Source of the DNA: Actinomadura sp. NBRC 104412
GTDB lineage: Bacteria > Actinomycetota > Actinomycetes > Streptosporangiales > Streptosporangiaceae
Assembly: GCF_030269515.1 (NCBI RefSeq)
Contig: NZ_BSTM01000013.1
Span: forward strand, 1-64,000
Length of the DNA stretch: 64,000 nt
Reading direction: 5' to 3'
The first letter of the stretch is position 1; each line of letters begins with the position of its first letter. Below the pieces are notes generated by a model. It made no database searches. It was not told the origin of the DNA and worked only from the letters and a program-made list of their open reading frames with translations. Both the position numbers and the translations under genes were made by a program. This document shows, piece by piece, positions 8,039 to 16,972 of the stretch.

Positions 8039-8899
8039 TCAGCCCTCGATCGGCCAGTCGAGGACCTCGCAGATGCCGCGGCCCATGATCCAGTCGAGCT
8101 CCTCCGGTGTGAAGTCGAAGTGCTTGGTGAACTGCTCGATCGCGTCGGTGTAGGTGAGGCCGCGGCCGAGCAGGCGGGTGATGTCGGTGCCCCAGAAGCA
8201 GCGTTCGGGGCCCATCGCGTCGACCATCTGGCGCACGTACTTCTCGATGTTGAGGTTCGGGAAGGGGTGTGTGGAGTAGCCCGGCAGCGCCGACACCTTG
8301 ACGTGGATGTTGGGGTGCTTGTGCAGGTCGGCGGTCTCCTGGACCCAGTAGCCGATGGCGTCGTCCACGCACCGGGCCATGATCCCCATGTGGTCGATGA
8401 TGATCTTCAGGCCGGGGTGCTTCGCGGCGATGGCGCCCAGCTCGGCCTTCCAGATCGGCGCGTGCACCATCGTGGGGATGCCCAGCTCCTCGGCGATCGG
8501 CCAGTACCAGTCGTTGGTGCCGTCGATCATCCAGTTGCGGTCCTGGGGGCGGTGGAAGGTCAGCCGGGTGCCCTTGATGTGGGGGTTCTGGGCGAAGTCC
8601 TTCAGCATGGCCGTGCCCTCGACCGGGTCGTTCTGCGGGATGCGGGCCATGACGCCGAAGCGCTCGGGGTGGGCCTCGCACGCCTCCAGCGAGTAGTCGA
8701 CGCGGTTGCCCTCCCACGACGGAGGCAGGAGCAGGGCGCGGTTGACGCCGGCCTCGTCCATCAGGGCCAGGCATTCCTCGTAGCTGAACGGGTCCTCGCG
8801 GTGGCCGTTGAGCCGGATCCGCTCCCGCGCCCCCGGAACCCAAGGACGGTCCGGAGTCTCTTCCTTCCAGATGTGCACCTGGGAGTCGACGACGAACAT
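8039..8899 (-). CDS. amidohydrolase-2 family (LigI/LigW-like) hydrolase or decarboxylase
   Basis: 286 residues forming a TIM-barrel amidohydrolase of the COG3618/COG2159 type. Visible motifs are VDSQVHIW at the N-terminus (a single His where many relatives have HxH), MVHAPIW (about 145), IIIDHMG (about 168) and CFWGTDITR (about 236). Family members hydrolyse lactones such as 2-pyrone-4,6-dicarboxylate or decarboxylate hydroxybenzoates. Gaps of 11 bases downstream and 16 upstream place it inside the operon. Lactonase versus decarboxylase cannot be decided from sequence alone. Confidence 0.75.
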   Translation of the reverse strand: MFVVDSQVHIWKEETPDRPWVPGARERIRLNGHREDPFSYEECLALMDEAGVNRALLLPPSWEGNRVDYSLEACEAHPERFGVMARIPQNDPVEGTAMLKDFAQNPHIKGTRLTFHRPQDRNWMIDGTNDWYWPIAEELGIPTMVHAPIWKAELGAIAAKHPGLKIIIDHMGIMARCVDDAIGYWVQETADLHKHPNIHVKVSALPGYSTHPFPNLNIEKYVRQMVDAMGPERCFWGTDITRLLGRGLTYTDAIEQFTKHFDFTPEELDWIMGRGICEVLDWPIEG

Positions 8900-8915
8900 A
8901 GGGCTTTCCTCTCTG

Positions 8916-10136
8916 TCACGCCCGGTGAGGCGCGCTCTTTTCGCCTTCGACGATGTCGAGGACGTGCTCTGCGATGGCCATGCAGGACGTGGCGGCGGGC
9001 GAGGGTGCGTTCCGGACGGCGGTGATCTTTCCGAGCCGGTGGACGCGGAAGTCGTCGACCAGCGAGCCGTCGCGGTCCAGCGCCTGAGCCCGGATCCCGA
9101 ACCCGGCCCGGACCACGTCGTGGGCGCCGATCTCCGGGACGTAGCGCCTGGCGTCCTTCATGTAGGCGCGCTTGGACAGCGAGCCGCGCATTTCCCTGAT
9201 CGCCGTGCGCCAATGGTGGAACGCCATGCGCCAGGTACCGGGCCAGGTCGCCGTATGCCACAGGTCCCGCGGTGAAATATCCGAACGGGCGTAACCCTCG
9301 CGTGCCGGGGCGAGAAGGGCGTTCGGCCCGACCTCGACCGCACCCGAGACCCGCCGCGTGAAATGGACACCGAGAAAGGGATAACGGGGATCGGGAACCG
9401 GGTAGATCAGCCCGCGCACCATGGGCGCCTTTTCCGCGGAGACGCGCAGGTATTCACCCCGGAACGGGACGATCCTGGGTTCGGCGACGTCCCCGGCGAG
9501 CCGGGAGACGAGGTCACCCTGCACCCCGGCACAGATGATCAGCTCGTGGACGGTGACCGCGCCGTCCCCGGACACGAGCTCCAGCGCGCCACCGCCCCGC
9601 GCGATGCGGGTGACCGGGAACGACAGCCGCACCTCGCCGCCCGCCGCGACGATCTCGTCGGCGAACGACCGGGCGATCATCGTGTAGTCGGTGATCGCGG
9701 TGCGCGGCGAGTGCAGCGCGGCCAGGCCGGTGGCGTACGGCTCGATGTCGCGGATCTCGTCCGGGCCCAGCCGCCTCAGCCCTGGCACGCCGTTCGCGCG
9801 AGCCCTCACCTCCAGCTCGTCGAGCCGCGCCATCTCCTCGGACGCCACCGCGACCACGAGCTTGCCGCACTCCTCGTAGGGCAGCCCGTGCTCGGCGCAG
9901 TACTCCCGGAGCATGGCCGCGCCCCGCGCGCACAGCCGCGCCTTGAGGCTGCCCGGCGCATAGTAGATGCCGGCGTGGACGACACCCGAGTTGTGGCCGG
10001 TCTGGTGGGCGGCGACGCGGTCTTCCTTCTCCACGACGACGACCCGCGTCCCGGGCCGCCGCTTGACGATCTCCCGGCCGATCGCCAGGCCGACGATGCC
10101 GGCGCCCACGATGCCGGTGGTCCGCTGCTCGGTCAT
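8916..10136 (-). CDS. FAD-dependent L-2-hydroxyglutarate oxidase-like protein (DAO family)
   Basis: 406 residues. The N-terminal Rossmann motif GIVGAGIVGLAIGREI binds FAD, followed by HNSGVVHAGIYYAPGSLKARLC, which is characteristic of the LhgO group, and the C-terminal VRAGFGIRAQALDRDGSLVDDF signature. Family members oxidise L-2-hydroxyacids and pass electrons to quinone or oxygen. The start ATG overlaps the stop of the aldehyde dehydrogenase gene (ATGA), so translation is coupled. In this operon it could oxidise a 2-hydroxyacid intermediate rather than 2-hydroxyglutarate itself. Confidence 0.85.
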   Translation of the reverse strand: MTEQRTTGIVGAGIVGLAIGREIVKRRPGTRVVVVEKEDRVAAHQTGHNSGVVHAGIYYAPGSLKARLCARGAAMLREYCAEHGLPYEECGKLVVAVASEEMARLDELEVRARANGVPGLRRLGPDEIRDIEPYATGLAALHSPRTAITDYTMIARSFADEIVAAGGEVRLSFPVTRIARGGGALELVSGDGAVTVHELIICAGVQGDLVSRLAGDVAEPRIVPFRGEYLRVSAEKAPMVRGLIYPVPDPRYPFLGVHFTRRVSGAVEVGPNALLAPAREGYARSDISPRDLWHTATWPGTWRMAFHHWRTAIREMRGSLSKRAYMKDARRYVPEIGAHDVVRAGFGIRAQALDRDGSLVDDFRVHRLGKITAVRNAPSPAATSCMAIAEHVLDIVEGEKSAPHRA

Positions 10137-11590
10137 GCGCCGAAACGGATCGCGACGGTCTTGACGCGGGTGTAGAAGCGGAGAGCCTCGGTCCCCTGCT
10201 CCTTGAACGGCGAGCCGGAGTCGCGGAATCCCCCGAAGGGCTGGTGGACGTCCCACCCGGACGTGGTCGTGTTCACCGCGACCTGACCGCACTCGACGCC
10301 GTCGGCGAACCGGTGGGCCGCGTCCAGCCTCCGCGTGAAGACGGCCGCGGCGAGCCCGAAGTCGGAGTCGTTGACCTCGGCGATCGCCGCGTCCAGACCC
10401 TCCACCGGCCGCAGGACGACCACCGGCCCGAACACCTCGTGCCGCCAGATGTCCATCTCCGGCGTCACGTCCGCCAGGATCGTGGGACGGACGTAGCACC
10501 CGTGGGCGAGCCCCTCCTCGTCCGGCACGTCCCCGCCGATCTCGATCCGCGCCCCCTGCTTGACGGCCAGGGCGATAGCGGCCAATACGCTCTCGCGGTG
10601 TGCCGGGCTGACGACCGGGCAGACCGACGTGCCCGGGTGGTCTCCCGGGCCGACCCGCAGTGCGGCGACCTTCCCGCGCAGAATCCCGGCGAACCGCTCG
10701 AACACCGAACGCTCCACCAGAACACGACTGGTAGCGGTACACCGCTGCCCCGCCTGCCCGAACGACGCCAGAACGACGGCGTCGGCGGCGGCGTCCAGAT
10801 CCGCGTCCGCGAGGACGACCGAGGCGTTCTTCCCGCCCAGTTCCCCCTGGAAGCGAACGTTGCGAGCGGCCATCCGCACCCGCAGCCGCTCCCCCACCTC
10901 ATTACCACCGGTGAAGGTCACCGCCGCGATGCGCGGGTCTTCCAGAAGGGCGTCAGAGATCTGGGACGTACGACCGGTGACCACATTGACGACCCCGGGG
11001 GGTATACCGGCATCGTCCAGCGCTCGCGCGAACTCCAGCGCCGGTCCTGGGGTCTCCGTCGCGGGCTTGAGCACCACGGCGTTCCCTGCCGCCAGCGCCG
11101 GGGCGAGCTTGCGGGCCGGTGTCAGCAGTGGGTCGTTCCAGGGAGTGATAGCCAGCACCACACCGACCGGCTCACGCCGAACCTCGGCTCGAGTCCGCGG
11201 CCGAACGTCATGCAGCAGTGTCCCGTACCCGCTGCGAGCCATTGAGGCGTAGTACTCCAGGAAGTCGGCGGCCTTCTCGGTCTCGCCACGAGCCTCTGCC
11301 GATGTCTTGCCGTTCTCCCTGACGACCACGGCGGCGACCTCCGTGACCCGCTCGCGCAGCAGCGCGGCGGCCCGGAACAGCACACGGGCCCTCTCGAACG
11401 GCGAGGTCGCACGCCAGCCGACGAAGCCCGACTCCGCCGCGTCGTAGACCTTCCTGACATCCTCCGCGGTCAGCGCCGGGACGCGGGCCACGGGCGCGCG
11501 GACGTCGGCAGGGTCGAACACGTCCACCCAGGCGTCGGCCCCCACCCAGCGTCCCCCCGAGAGGGTCTCCATCTGCTGCACGGGCATCAC
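10133..11590 (-). CDS. NAD(P)-dependent aldehyde dehydrogenase
   Basis: 485 residues with all hallmarks of the ALDH superfamily: ITPWNDPL (about 147), GELGGKN with the general-base Glu (about 247), the nucleophilic Cys in FGQAGQRCTATSR (about 283) and EVFGPVV near residue 385. It is the first gene of the seven-gene operon. Its position before a ThDP decarboxylase that would release an aldehyde suggests it oxidises that aldehyde to the carboxylate. Exact substrate unknown. Confidence 0.9.
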   Translation of the reverse strand: MMPVQQMETLSGGRWVGADAWVDVFDPADVRAPVARVPALTAEDVRKVYDAAESGFVGWRATSPFERARVLFRAAALLRERVTEVAAVVVRENGKTSAEARGETEKAADFLEYYASMARSGYGTLLHDVRPRTRAEVRREPVGVVLAITPWNDPLLTPARKLAPALAAGNAVVLKPATETPGPALEFARALDDAGIPPGVVNVVTGRTSQISDALLEDPRIAAVTFTGGNEVGERLRVRMAARNVRFQGELGGKNASVVLADADLDAAADAVVLASFGQAGQRCTATSRVLVERSVFERFAGILRGKVAALRVGPGDHPGTSVCPVVSPAHRESVLAAIALAVKQGARIEIGGDVPDEEGLAHGCYVRPTILADVTPEMDIWRHEVFGPVVVLRPVEGLDAAIAEVNDSDFGLAAAVFTRRLDAAHRFADGVECGQVAVNTTTSGWDVHQPFGGFRDSGSPFKEQGTEALRFYTRVKTVAIRFGA

Positions 11591-11616
11591 CGCTCCTCAG
11601 GGCCGGAAGTCATCGA

Positions 11617-11635
11617 GGGGAAGCCGGACTTCCCC
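11617..11635. promoter_or_regulatory. inverted repeat upstream of the catabolic operon
   Basis: GGGGAAG, five bases, CTTCCCC: a perfect 7-bp dyad 27 bases upstream of the aldehyde dehydrogenase start, in the only gap before the seven-gene operon. It could be an operator or an mRNA hairpin. The cognate protein is not identified. Confidence 0.4.
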
Positions 11636-11761
11636 GCGTCGACGGCCAACGATAAGAACCTCACGTCAGGGCCGACTACGGGCGCAGAGGCATGCATTGC
11701 TTGCACGCTTCGCACTCTGGCGCCCCCCGCCCGGCCCCCGAGACATGGTGAAATCTGCCGC

Positions 11762-12049
11762 ATGCCATACGCCGTCATCGCCCACTACCGCTGCGACCCC
11801 ACCGACGCGGACCTGGTCCGGGCAGCCCTCATGGAAATGCGCGAACACACCCTGCGCGAACCGGGAAACCTGCTCTACATCGTCCACACGGACGCCGACG
11901 AGGAGGCCGCCTTCACCCTCTACGAGCAGTACACCGACCGCGAGGCATTCCACGCCCACACACAGTCGGAACACTTCGCCAAGCTCATCATCGCCACCGT
12001 CCGCCCCCGCCTTTTGGAGCGGACGGTGTGGTCGGGCGATGTGCTTTGA
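11762..12049 (+). CDS. antibiotic-biosynthesis-monooxygenase (ABM) domain protein
   Basis: 95 residues with a single ferredoxin-like ABM fold: MPYAVIAHYRCDPTDADLVRAAL at the start, EPGNLLYIVHTD in the middle and YEQYTDREAFHAHTQSEHF toward the end. ABM proteins are small dimers acting as cofactor-free monooxygenases, quinone-handling enzymes or heme-associated proteins. It is the only plus-strand gene among the catabolic operons and converges with the GcvT-like gene, which ends four bases away. A role with an aromatic or quinone intermediate is plausible but unproven. Confidence 0.8.
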   Translation: MPYAVIAHYRCDPTDADLVRAALMEMREHTLREPGNLLYIVHTDADEEAAFTLYEQYTDREAFHAHTQSEHFAKLIIATVRPRLLERTVWSGDVL

Positions 12050-12053
12050 AAGG

Positions 12054-13403
12054 TCAGAGGGTCGTGACGTCGACTCGGCGATTATCCGGCTTGAACGGGA
12101 GTTCGGTGACCGTCGCCCGGATCCGCCTCTGTGGTGTTCCCGGCCTTCCCCATATGATGATCAGTTCGGTTCCGGGGGCCGCGTGCCGGCGGTCGACAAC
12201 GCCCAGGGAGATGGTCGCTCGCAGGTTGGCGCTCAGGGTGCGGCCGGTGGACACGCCGACAGGGTTCCCGGCGAAGAGGACCTGGTCGAAGCTGGGTCCG
12301 AGCCGGCGCGGGAGCTCCATCTGCTCAGGGAGCTCCTCGCCGGTCAGCATCGAGGTGAGCACCTCGGCCACGTCGGTTCGATTCCAGGTCAGGCCCACTA
12401 GCGTCCGAGTGGGCTCGGGCTCGGCGAGCAGCGCGTCCCTGCCGAGGAAGTCATGCGGCGGGATCCGGCGCGGCCCCCAGCCGAGCTCGCCCGGCTTTCG
12501 GAAGTAGTCGGTGATCCCTTGGGCGGGGACGAAGCTGCCCCCGATCGAGCCGCGCCGGAACTGTCGCGGTGCGCCCGGGGTGATGATCGCGGCCGGGAGA
12601 TAGTCCAGGCCGTTGGTCGCGATGCCGGCCTCGATGTGCTGGACGGGCTGGGCGCGGAAACCGAGCCGGCGGATGCCGAACTGCTCCCCGGCGGCCACGA
12701 CGGCCGACCAGATCTCGTTGGCGTCGTCCGCCGACCCGTGCAGTTCATATCCGAGTTCGCCGGAGATCCCGGTGCGGAGCACCCGTACCGGGGCGCCACC
12801 GATCCGTGCGGGACGCGTCCGGTTGAAGCCTATGTCCCGCAGGCTCTCCCCGGTGGCCTTCTCGAGGGTGGGCAGGGACGTGGGACCCTGCACGCCAAAG
12901 ATGAAGGTCTCCGGGCTGATGTCCGCGATCTCAACGTCCCAGTTCCCGCGGCTGAGCTGCCAACAGAGCCAGTCGCAACTCCCCGCCGTGTAGACGAACT
13001 CCTCCTCGCCGAGTCGGTAGAGGACACCCTCGGAGGCGATCCATCCGTTCTCGTCCAATTGGATGTGATGCCTGATCTGGCCGATCTCGAACCGGGAAAG
13101 GTCGTTCATCCCGGCCCAGGCAAGGAATTTCAGTGCCTCCCGTCCACGGACGCTCACCTTGTTCAGGGACGTCCAGTCGCCGATGTAGCACGATTGGACA
13201 TGAGCACGGTTCTCCTCGACCCAGTTCGTGTACTCCAGCGGGAGGAGGAGTTGTGCGAACCGGCCGAAGCCACCCTTTTCATTGACCTCGTCCTGAGCGG
13301 CGGCTGCCGGACTGAACAAGGCTGGACGCTCGGTGACGAACGGCCCGTCCGGCGCACTCAGGAGCGCCTCATAGGCCTGCCGCTGTCGCTCGCTGACATG
13401 CAT
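12054..13403 (-). CDS. GcvT-fold tetrahydrofolate-dependent methyltransferase/demethylase-like protein
   Basis: 449 residues of the aminomethyltransferase (GcvT) superfamily. The N-terminal folate-binding domain includes LEYTNWVEENRAHVQS and DWTSLNKVSVRGREAL; ISGELGYELHG (about 212) and the GFRAQPVQHIEAGI segment correspond to conserved GcvT regions; the C-terminal barrel ends in RRIRATVTELPF. It is a divergent paralogue of the LigM-like protein at the head of the operon and lacks that protein's HHM motif. Its start shares one base with the folD stop (TGATG). It may demethylate a second substrate or position; glycine cleavage is unlikely without P and H proteins. Confidence 0.8.
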   Translation of the reverse strand: MHVSERQRQAYEALLSAPDGPFVTERPALFSPAAAAQDEVNEKGGFGRFAQLLLPLEYTNWVEENRAHVQSCYIGDWTSLNKVSVRGREALKFLAWAGMNDLSRFEIGQIRHHIQLDENGWIASEGVLYRLGEEEFVYTAGSCDWLCWQLSRGNWDVEIADISPETFIFGVQGPTSLPTLEKATGESLRDIGFNRTRPARIGGAPVRVLRTGISGELGYELHGSADDANEIWSAVVAAGEQFGIRRLGFRAQPVQHIEAGIATNGLDYLPAAIITPGAPRQFRRGSIGGSFVPAQGITDYFRKPGELGWGPRRIPPHDFLGRDALLAEPEPTRTLVGLTWNRTDVAEVLTSMLTGEELPEQMELPRRLGPSFDQVLFAGNPVGVSTGRTLSANLRATISLGVVDRRHAAPGTELIIIWGRPGTPQRRIRATVTELPFKPDNRRVDVTTL

Positions 13404-13621
13404 CAGAACATCCTCCCGGTCCAGGCATCGGCTACGCGGACGGCGTCAAGGCTTGCGCGGACGTCGTGGCGGCGTTTGCTCGCCACGTAGACGGCGCCGG
13501 ACGGGTCGTCGCCCACCAGGATCGTCGCCAGGCCGGGGGCGGTGCCGGAGTCCTTGACCTTTGCGGCGACCGACCCGCGGATGCGTCGTGCGATCGCCTT
13601 TCCGTCGATCAGCTTGGTCAT
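13403..13621 (-). pseudogene. folD: truncated FolD (methylene-THF dehydrogenase/cyclohydrolase)
   Basis: Residues 1-50 (MTKLIDGKAIARRIRGSV then LATILVGDDPSGAVYVASKRR) are a clear FolD N-terminus including the catalytic-Lys region YVxxK. The remaining ~22 residues do not resemble FolD, and the ~230-residue rest of the enzyme, including the NADP-binding domain, is missing. The reading frame still ends in a TGATG coupling with the next gene, so the deletion left the operon layout intact. The activity must come from another folD in the genome or be dispensable. Confidence 0.8.
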
Positions 13622-13634
13622 GTCGGCCGCCCGG

Positions 13635-14495
13635 CTAGGCGAAGACGATGGTGTGGTTGCCGTTCCGGATGACGCGGTCCTCACTGTGCCATTTGACGGC
13701 GCGGGCCAGGACCACGCGTTCCACGTCCGCGCCCCGGCGCTGTAGCTCGGTGATGGTGTCGGCGTGGGTGACCCGGACGACGTCCTGCTCGATGATCGGG
13801 CCCTGGTCGAGTTCCTCGGTCACGTAGTGGGCGGTGGCGCCGACCAGTTTCACGCCGCGTTCCTTGGCCTTGTTGTACGGGCCGGCGCCAATGAAGGCGG
13901 GCAGGAAGGAATGGTGGATGTTGATGATGGGGACGCCGACCTTTTCGATGAACTCGCCGGACAGGATCTGCATGTATCTGGCCAGGACGATGAAGTCGAC
14001 ATTGCCCTGAAGAAGCCGGAGATGCTCTGCCTCGGCGGCGGACTTGTCGGGGCCGGACGAAGGCACGTGGAAGAAGGGCACGCCGAAGGCTCTGACGTCC
14101 TCGGCCGTGTCGGGGTGGTTGGAGATCACCATTGGGATGGTGACGGGGAGTTCGCCACGGCGCTGGCGCCAGAGCAGATCCAGCAGGCAGTGGTCGGATT
14201 TCGAGGCGAAGATGGCCATCCGTCTCGGAACCGAAAGGTCGCGAAGTGTGAAACGCAGGTTGAAGCGTTTCTCCAGGTTTTTCTGGAGGTCCTTTTCCAG
14301 TGCGGGCAGGGCCGCCTTGAGGTTGTCCAGGCGGAACACCGTCCGCTGGAAGAACGCGCCGCCCGCCGGGTCGTCGGAGTACTGGTCCAGGGAGACGATG
14401 TTGGCATCATGGGCGGTCAGAACCGAGGTGATGGCTGCGACCAGGCCGACTCTGTCCTCTCCTTGGACGATCAGGGAGGCATGGTCGGCGGTCAT
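13635..14495 (-). CDS. purU: formyltetrahydrofolate deformylase
   Basis: 286 residues, full length for PurU. The N-terminal ACT domain (SLIVQGEDRVGLVAAIT, residues about 7-85) is followed by the formyltransferase domain with INIHHSFLPAF (Asn and His of the active site, about 193) and GATAHYVTEELDQGPII (catalytic Asp, about 225). It hydrolyses 10-formyl-THF to formate and THF, closing the one-carbon cycle started by O-demethylation and releasing THF. The start overlaps the preceding stop (ATGA). Confidence 0.95.
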   Translation of the reverse strand: MTADHASLIVQGEDRVGLVAAITSVLTAHDANIVSLDQYSDDPAGGAFFQRTVFRLDNLKAALPALEKDLQKNLEKRFNLRFTLRDLSVPRRMAIFASKSDHCLLDLLWRQRRGELPVTIPMVISNHPDTAEDVRAFGVPFFHVPSSGPDKSAAEAEHLRLLQGNVDFIVLARYMQILSGEFIEKVGVPIINIHHSFLPAFIGAGPYNKAKERGVKLVGATAHYVTEELDQGPIIEQDVVRVTHADTITELQRRGADVERVVLARAVKWHSEDRVIRNGNHTIVFA

Positions 14496-14737
14496 CGCCC
14501 CTCCACGGGGAAGGGGCGCTGGGTGATGGTGGCCCGGATGACGGTCTGGGTGTGGCGTTCCACTGCGGGATTGGCCGAGCCGCCGTTCGGTTCTCCCCAG
14601 ATCAGCCGGCTCTCCTGCTCGTCGCGCCAGTTGGTGAATTCCGCTCGGATCGGGAAGGGGAACGCGGCGGATCGGCCGCTGCGCATGAGCTGCAGCGGTC
14701 CTCCGGCGGCGCGGATCTCGTCTTCAAGGCTGGGCAT
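14492..14737 (-). pseudogene. miniature LigM-like remnant with in-frame internal deletion
   Basis: 81 residues. Residues 1-44 (ending in FPIRAEFTNWRDEQESR) match the N-terminus of LigM-type O-demethylases, and residues 45-81 (LIWGEPNGGSANPAVERH then IRATITQRPF) match their last ~37 residues. About 370 central residues, including all folate- and substrate-binding regions, are absent, yet the frame is kept and the ATGA overlap with purU remains. ATG 14737 has GAGAGGAC upstream. It is either a deletion relic of a second O-demethylase or a real small protein; the former is more likely. Confidence 0.7.
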
Positions 14738-14748
14738 GGAAAGTCCTC

Positions 14749-15609
14749 TCAGTGGGTGGCCGAGGCGAATTCGGCGATCCATTCAGAAGTGGTCCTGAGG
14801 CCACCGAAGGTGTAGAAGTGCAGCTTCACCTCGCCATGGCGGTGCGGGTCATAGCCGTCCGCCAGCGCGTGGATGAAGCGGTCGGGTCCGGCAGTGCCCA
14901 TGAGGTTGGTCAGCGACAGTCCGTATTTCTTGGCGATGCCTGCGCTGGTGCTGACGCCGAAGCGGGTGGCGTAGGACAGCAGCCGCCGCACTCCGGCGGG
15001 GCCTGGTACGCCGACCCGGATCGGCAGGTCGATGCCGCGCGCCCGGACGCATTCGATCCAGGTCAGCACCGGCTCGGCGGCGAAACCGAACTGGGTGATG
15101 ATGCCGGCCGGGAGCCCCTGTTCCCGGAGCAGCGCCGTCTTGGCCTCGAGGGCCGTCCACAGCGCCCGGTCCGTGATGGCGGGGTGGCCCTCGGGGTAGC
15201 CGGTGACGCCGATGTGCCTGACGCCGTGGGCCTGGAGCAAGCCGGTGTTCAGGACGGACAGCGCGTCCTCGTACGGGCCGTGCGGTTCGGACGGATCGCC
15301 GCCGACGACGAACACCTCGCCGAGAACATCGTCCGCCGCCAGCACGGCCAGGAACTCCTCGAGCGTCGCCCGTGAGCGCAGGCGGCGGGCCGAGATGTGC
15401 GGTACCGGGACGAATCCCAACTCCTTGACCATGCGCGCGGCGGTCAGGCGCATCGGTAGGTCCTCGTTGCCCAGGAAGGTCACGTTGATCCGGGTGCCGG
15501 GCGGGATGGCGGCGCGGGCCTGTTCGAGCTCGGCGGCGTCCTTGCCGGTCATCTCCAGCGAGAAGTCGCGCAGCAGGTCAGCACCCCGCGACCGCGCCGT
15601 CTCAGGCAT
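14749..15609 (-). CDS. metF: methylenetetrahydrofolate reductase
   Basis: 286 residues with the FAD-TIM-barrel fold: FSLEMTGKD, RINVTFLGNEDLPMRLTAARMVKELG, VPVPHISARRL (about 75), VFVVGGDPSEPHGPYEDAL (about 98-116), IGVTGYPEGHP and IITQFGFAAEPVLTWIE. In this setting it probably runs in the oxidative direction, converting the 5-methyl-THF made by O-demethylation to 5,10-methylene-THF, as MetF does in the ligM operon of Sphingobium (established). The first eight bases overlap the LigM-like gene. Shorter than housekeeping MetF, in line with catabolic homologues. Confidence 0.85.
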   Translation of the reverse strand: MPETARSRGADLLRDFSLEMTGKDAAELEQARAAIPPGTRINVTFLGNEDLPMRLTAARMVKELGFVPVPHISARRLRSRATLEEFLAVLAADDVLGEVFVVGGDPSEPHGPYEDALSVLNTGLLQAHGVRHIGVTGYPEGHPAITDRALWTALEAKTALLREQGLPAGIITQFGFAAEPVLTWIECVRARGIDLPIRVGVPGPAGVRRLLSYATRFGVSTSAGIAKKYGLSLTNLMGTAGPDRFIHALADGYDPHRHGEVKLHFYTFGGLRTTSEWIAEFASATH

Positions 15610-16954
15610 TGGGACGGGACAGGTCGTGCCGCCGGTACTGCTTGCGCGCGTGCTCGTCGAAGGGTGCCGGTTGCACCGTGGCCCGGACGCGCGGGAAGCC
15701 GAGGTCGGCGTCGGGGCTGGTTCCGGGGCCGGGATGCTCGCCCCACACGACGGTCACCTCGGTGCCGGGCTCGGCGTACTGCTTGTCGATCAGCGTCAGC
15801 GACAGGAGGGTGCCCGTCCCGTCGATGGTGGCGGTCTGGTGGGTGAGGCCGACCAGGGACGAGCCGGCCTCCACCCGATGCCGGGCGTAGGTGAGGTGGT
15901 AGCCCATTTCCTCGCCGATGACCTTCCGCATGTCCTCGGGGTCGAGGACGAGGGTGACCTTCGTCCGCCGGTGCTCGTCCTTGGCCTTCTCCAGAGCGGC
16001 CCGGCCGATGAAGTCGTGGTTGAACGAGATGGAGCGGCCATAGCCCAGTTCGTACGGCGAGCAGTAATAGTCCTCGATGTTCTCGGAGAAGAAGCTTCCG
16101 TTCAGGGGACGCTTTCCCTCGATGCCGAACAGCGGAAGCCAGTTGCGATAGTCGAGTAGTTCCGGGTCGGTGTAAATACCCGGGATCGGGGAAGGAATCC
16201 AGCCGCTCTCAACACTCGCGCTCGCGTAGGCGTACCCGCCGACGTGGACGAGCCCGAACGGCTCACCGGCCGTCATCAGCGCGTCTTTCACCGCCGCCGC
16301 GTCCTGCCAGTCCCCGACGAACTCGAATCCGTCCTGGCCCGCCATGTTGTGCCGCAGCGCGCGGAAGTGGCGCCCGGCCAGGGACACCGGGACGGAGTGG
16401 AAGAACTTGGCGGGCGGCAGCGGCCCGCCGAACGCGGCCTCGACCAGGTCCCGCGCCAGCGGCCCCTGCACCTGGAAGCGGAACAGCTTCGGGTCACCGC
16501 CGCCACGGAACGCCGAGGACGGGTCGGTCGAGAACGCGACGTCGTATCCGCCCTTCTCACCGTGATACTTCACCCAGTTTTGCGCTGCGGGAATTCCGCT
16601 CAGGACGTAGCGGTGCTCCGCCTCGCGCAGCAGAATGCCGTCGGTGACGATATGACCTCGTCCGGTCACCGGGATGAACTGCTTGGCCTGGCCCACGGCG
16701 AACCGCTCGTAGTCGTTCGCGCTCACGGCCGCGAGCAGCCGGGTGGCGTCGGGCCCCTCGATGAAGGTGTCGAACATGTGGTGGCACAGGTCCGAGATCG
16801 CCACTCCGGAATGCCACGCCGCCTGCTCTTCGCGCCACCCCGCGTACTCGGGCTCGATCACCTCCGGCAGCCACGGCGCCGGGTCGGGCTCCCACAGCAA
16901 CCGCACGGGTGATCCCGCCTGATCGATGCCGGCCTGCAGGCTCGGTACCGCCAT
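15602..16954 (-). CDS. LigM/DesA-like tetrahydrofolate-dependent aryl O-demethylase
   Basis: 450 residues of the GcvT superfamily, close to the vanillate/3-O-methylgallate O-demethylase LigM by motif: EYAGWREEQAAWHSGVA (about 36-52), LCHHMFDTFIEG with paired His58/His59, AKQFIPVTGRGHIVTDGIL (about 90), ESGWIPSPIPGIYTD and NGSFFSENIEDYYCSPYE. Family members move the methyl of an aryl methoxy group to THF, leaving a phenol or catechol and 5-methyl-THF. It is the first gene of the one-carbon operon, directly behind a double LacI-type operator. The methoxylated substrate cannot be read from the sequence. Confidence 0.85.
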   Translation of the reverse strand: MAVPSLQAGIDQAGSPVRLLWEPDPAPWLPEVIEPEYAGWREEQAAWHSGVAISDLCHHMFDTFIEGPDATRLLAAVSANDYERFAVGQAKQFIPVTGRGHIVTDGILLREAEHRYVLSGIPAAQNWVKYHGEKGGYDVAFSTDPSSAFRGGGDPKLFRFQVQGPLARDLVEAAFGGPLPPAKFFHSVPVSLAGRHFRALRHNMAGQDGFEFVGDWQDAAAVKDALMTAGEPFGLVHVGGYAYASASVESGWIPSPIPGIYTDPELLDYRNWLPLFGIEGKRPLNGSFFSENIEDYYCSPYELGYGRSISFNHDFIGRAALEKAKDEHRRTKVTLVLDPEDMRKVIGEEMGYHLTYARHRVEAGSSLVGLTHQTATIDGTGTLLSLTLIDKQYAEPGTEVTVVWGEHPGPGTSPDADLGFPRVRATVQPAPFDEHARKQYRRHDLSRPNA

Positions 16955-16972
16955 GAGAACCTCCCAGGTGGA

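Noticed and set aside
12054..16954. Glycine cleavage system
   Set aside because: GcvT-fold proteins are present but no GcvP or GcvH, and the first one carries LigM-type motifs with metF and purU beside it.
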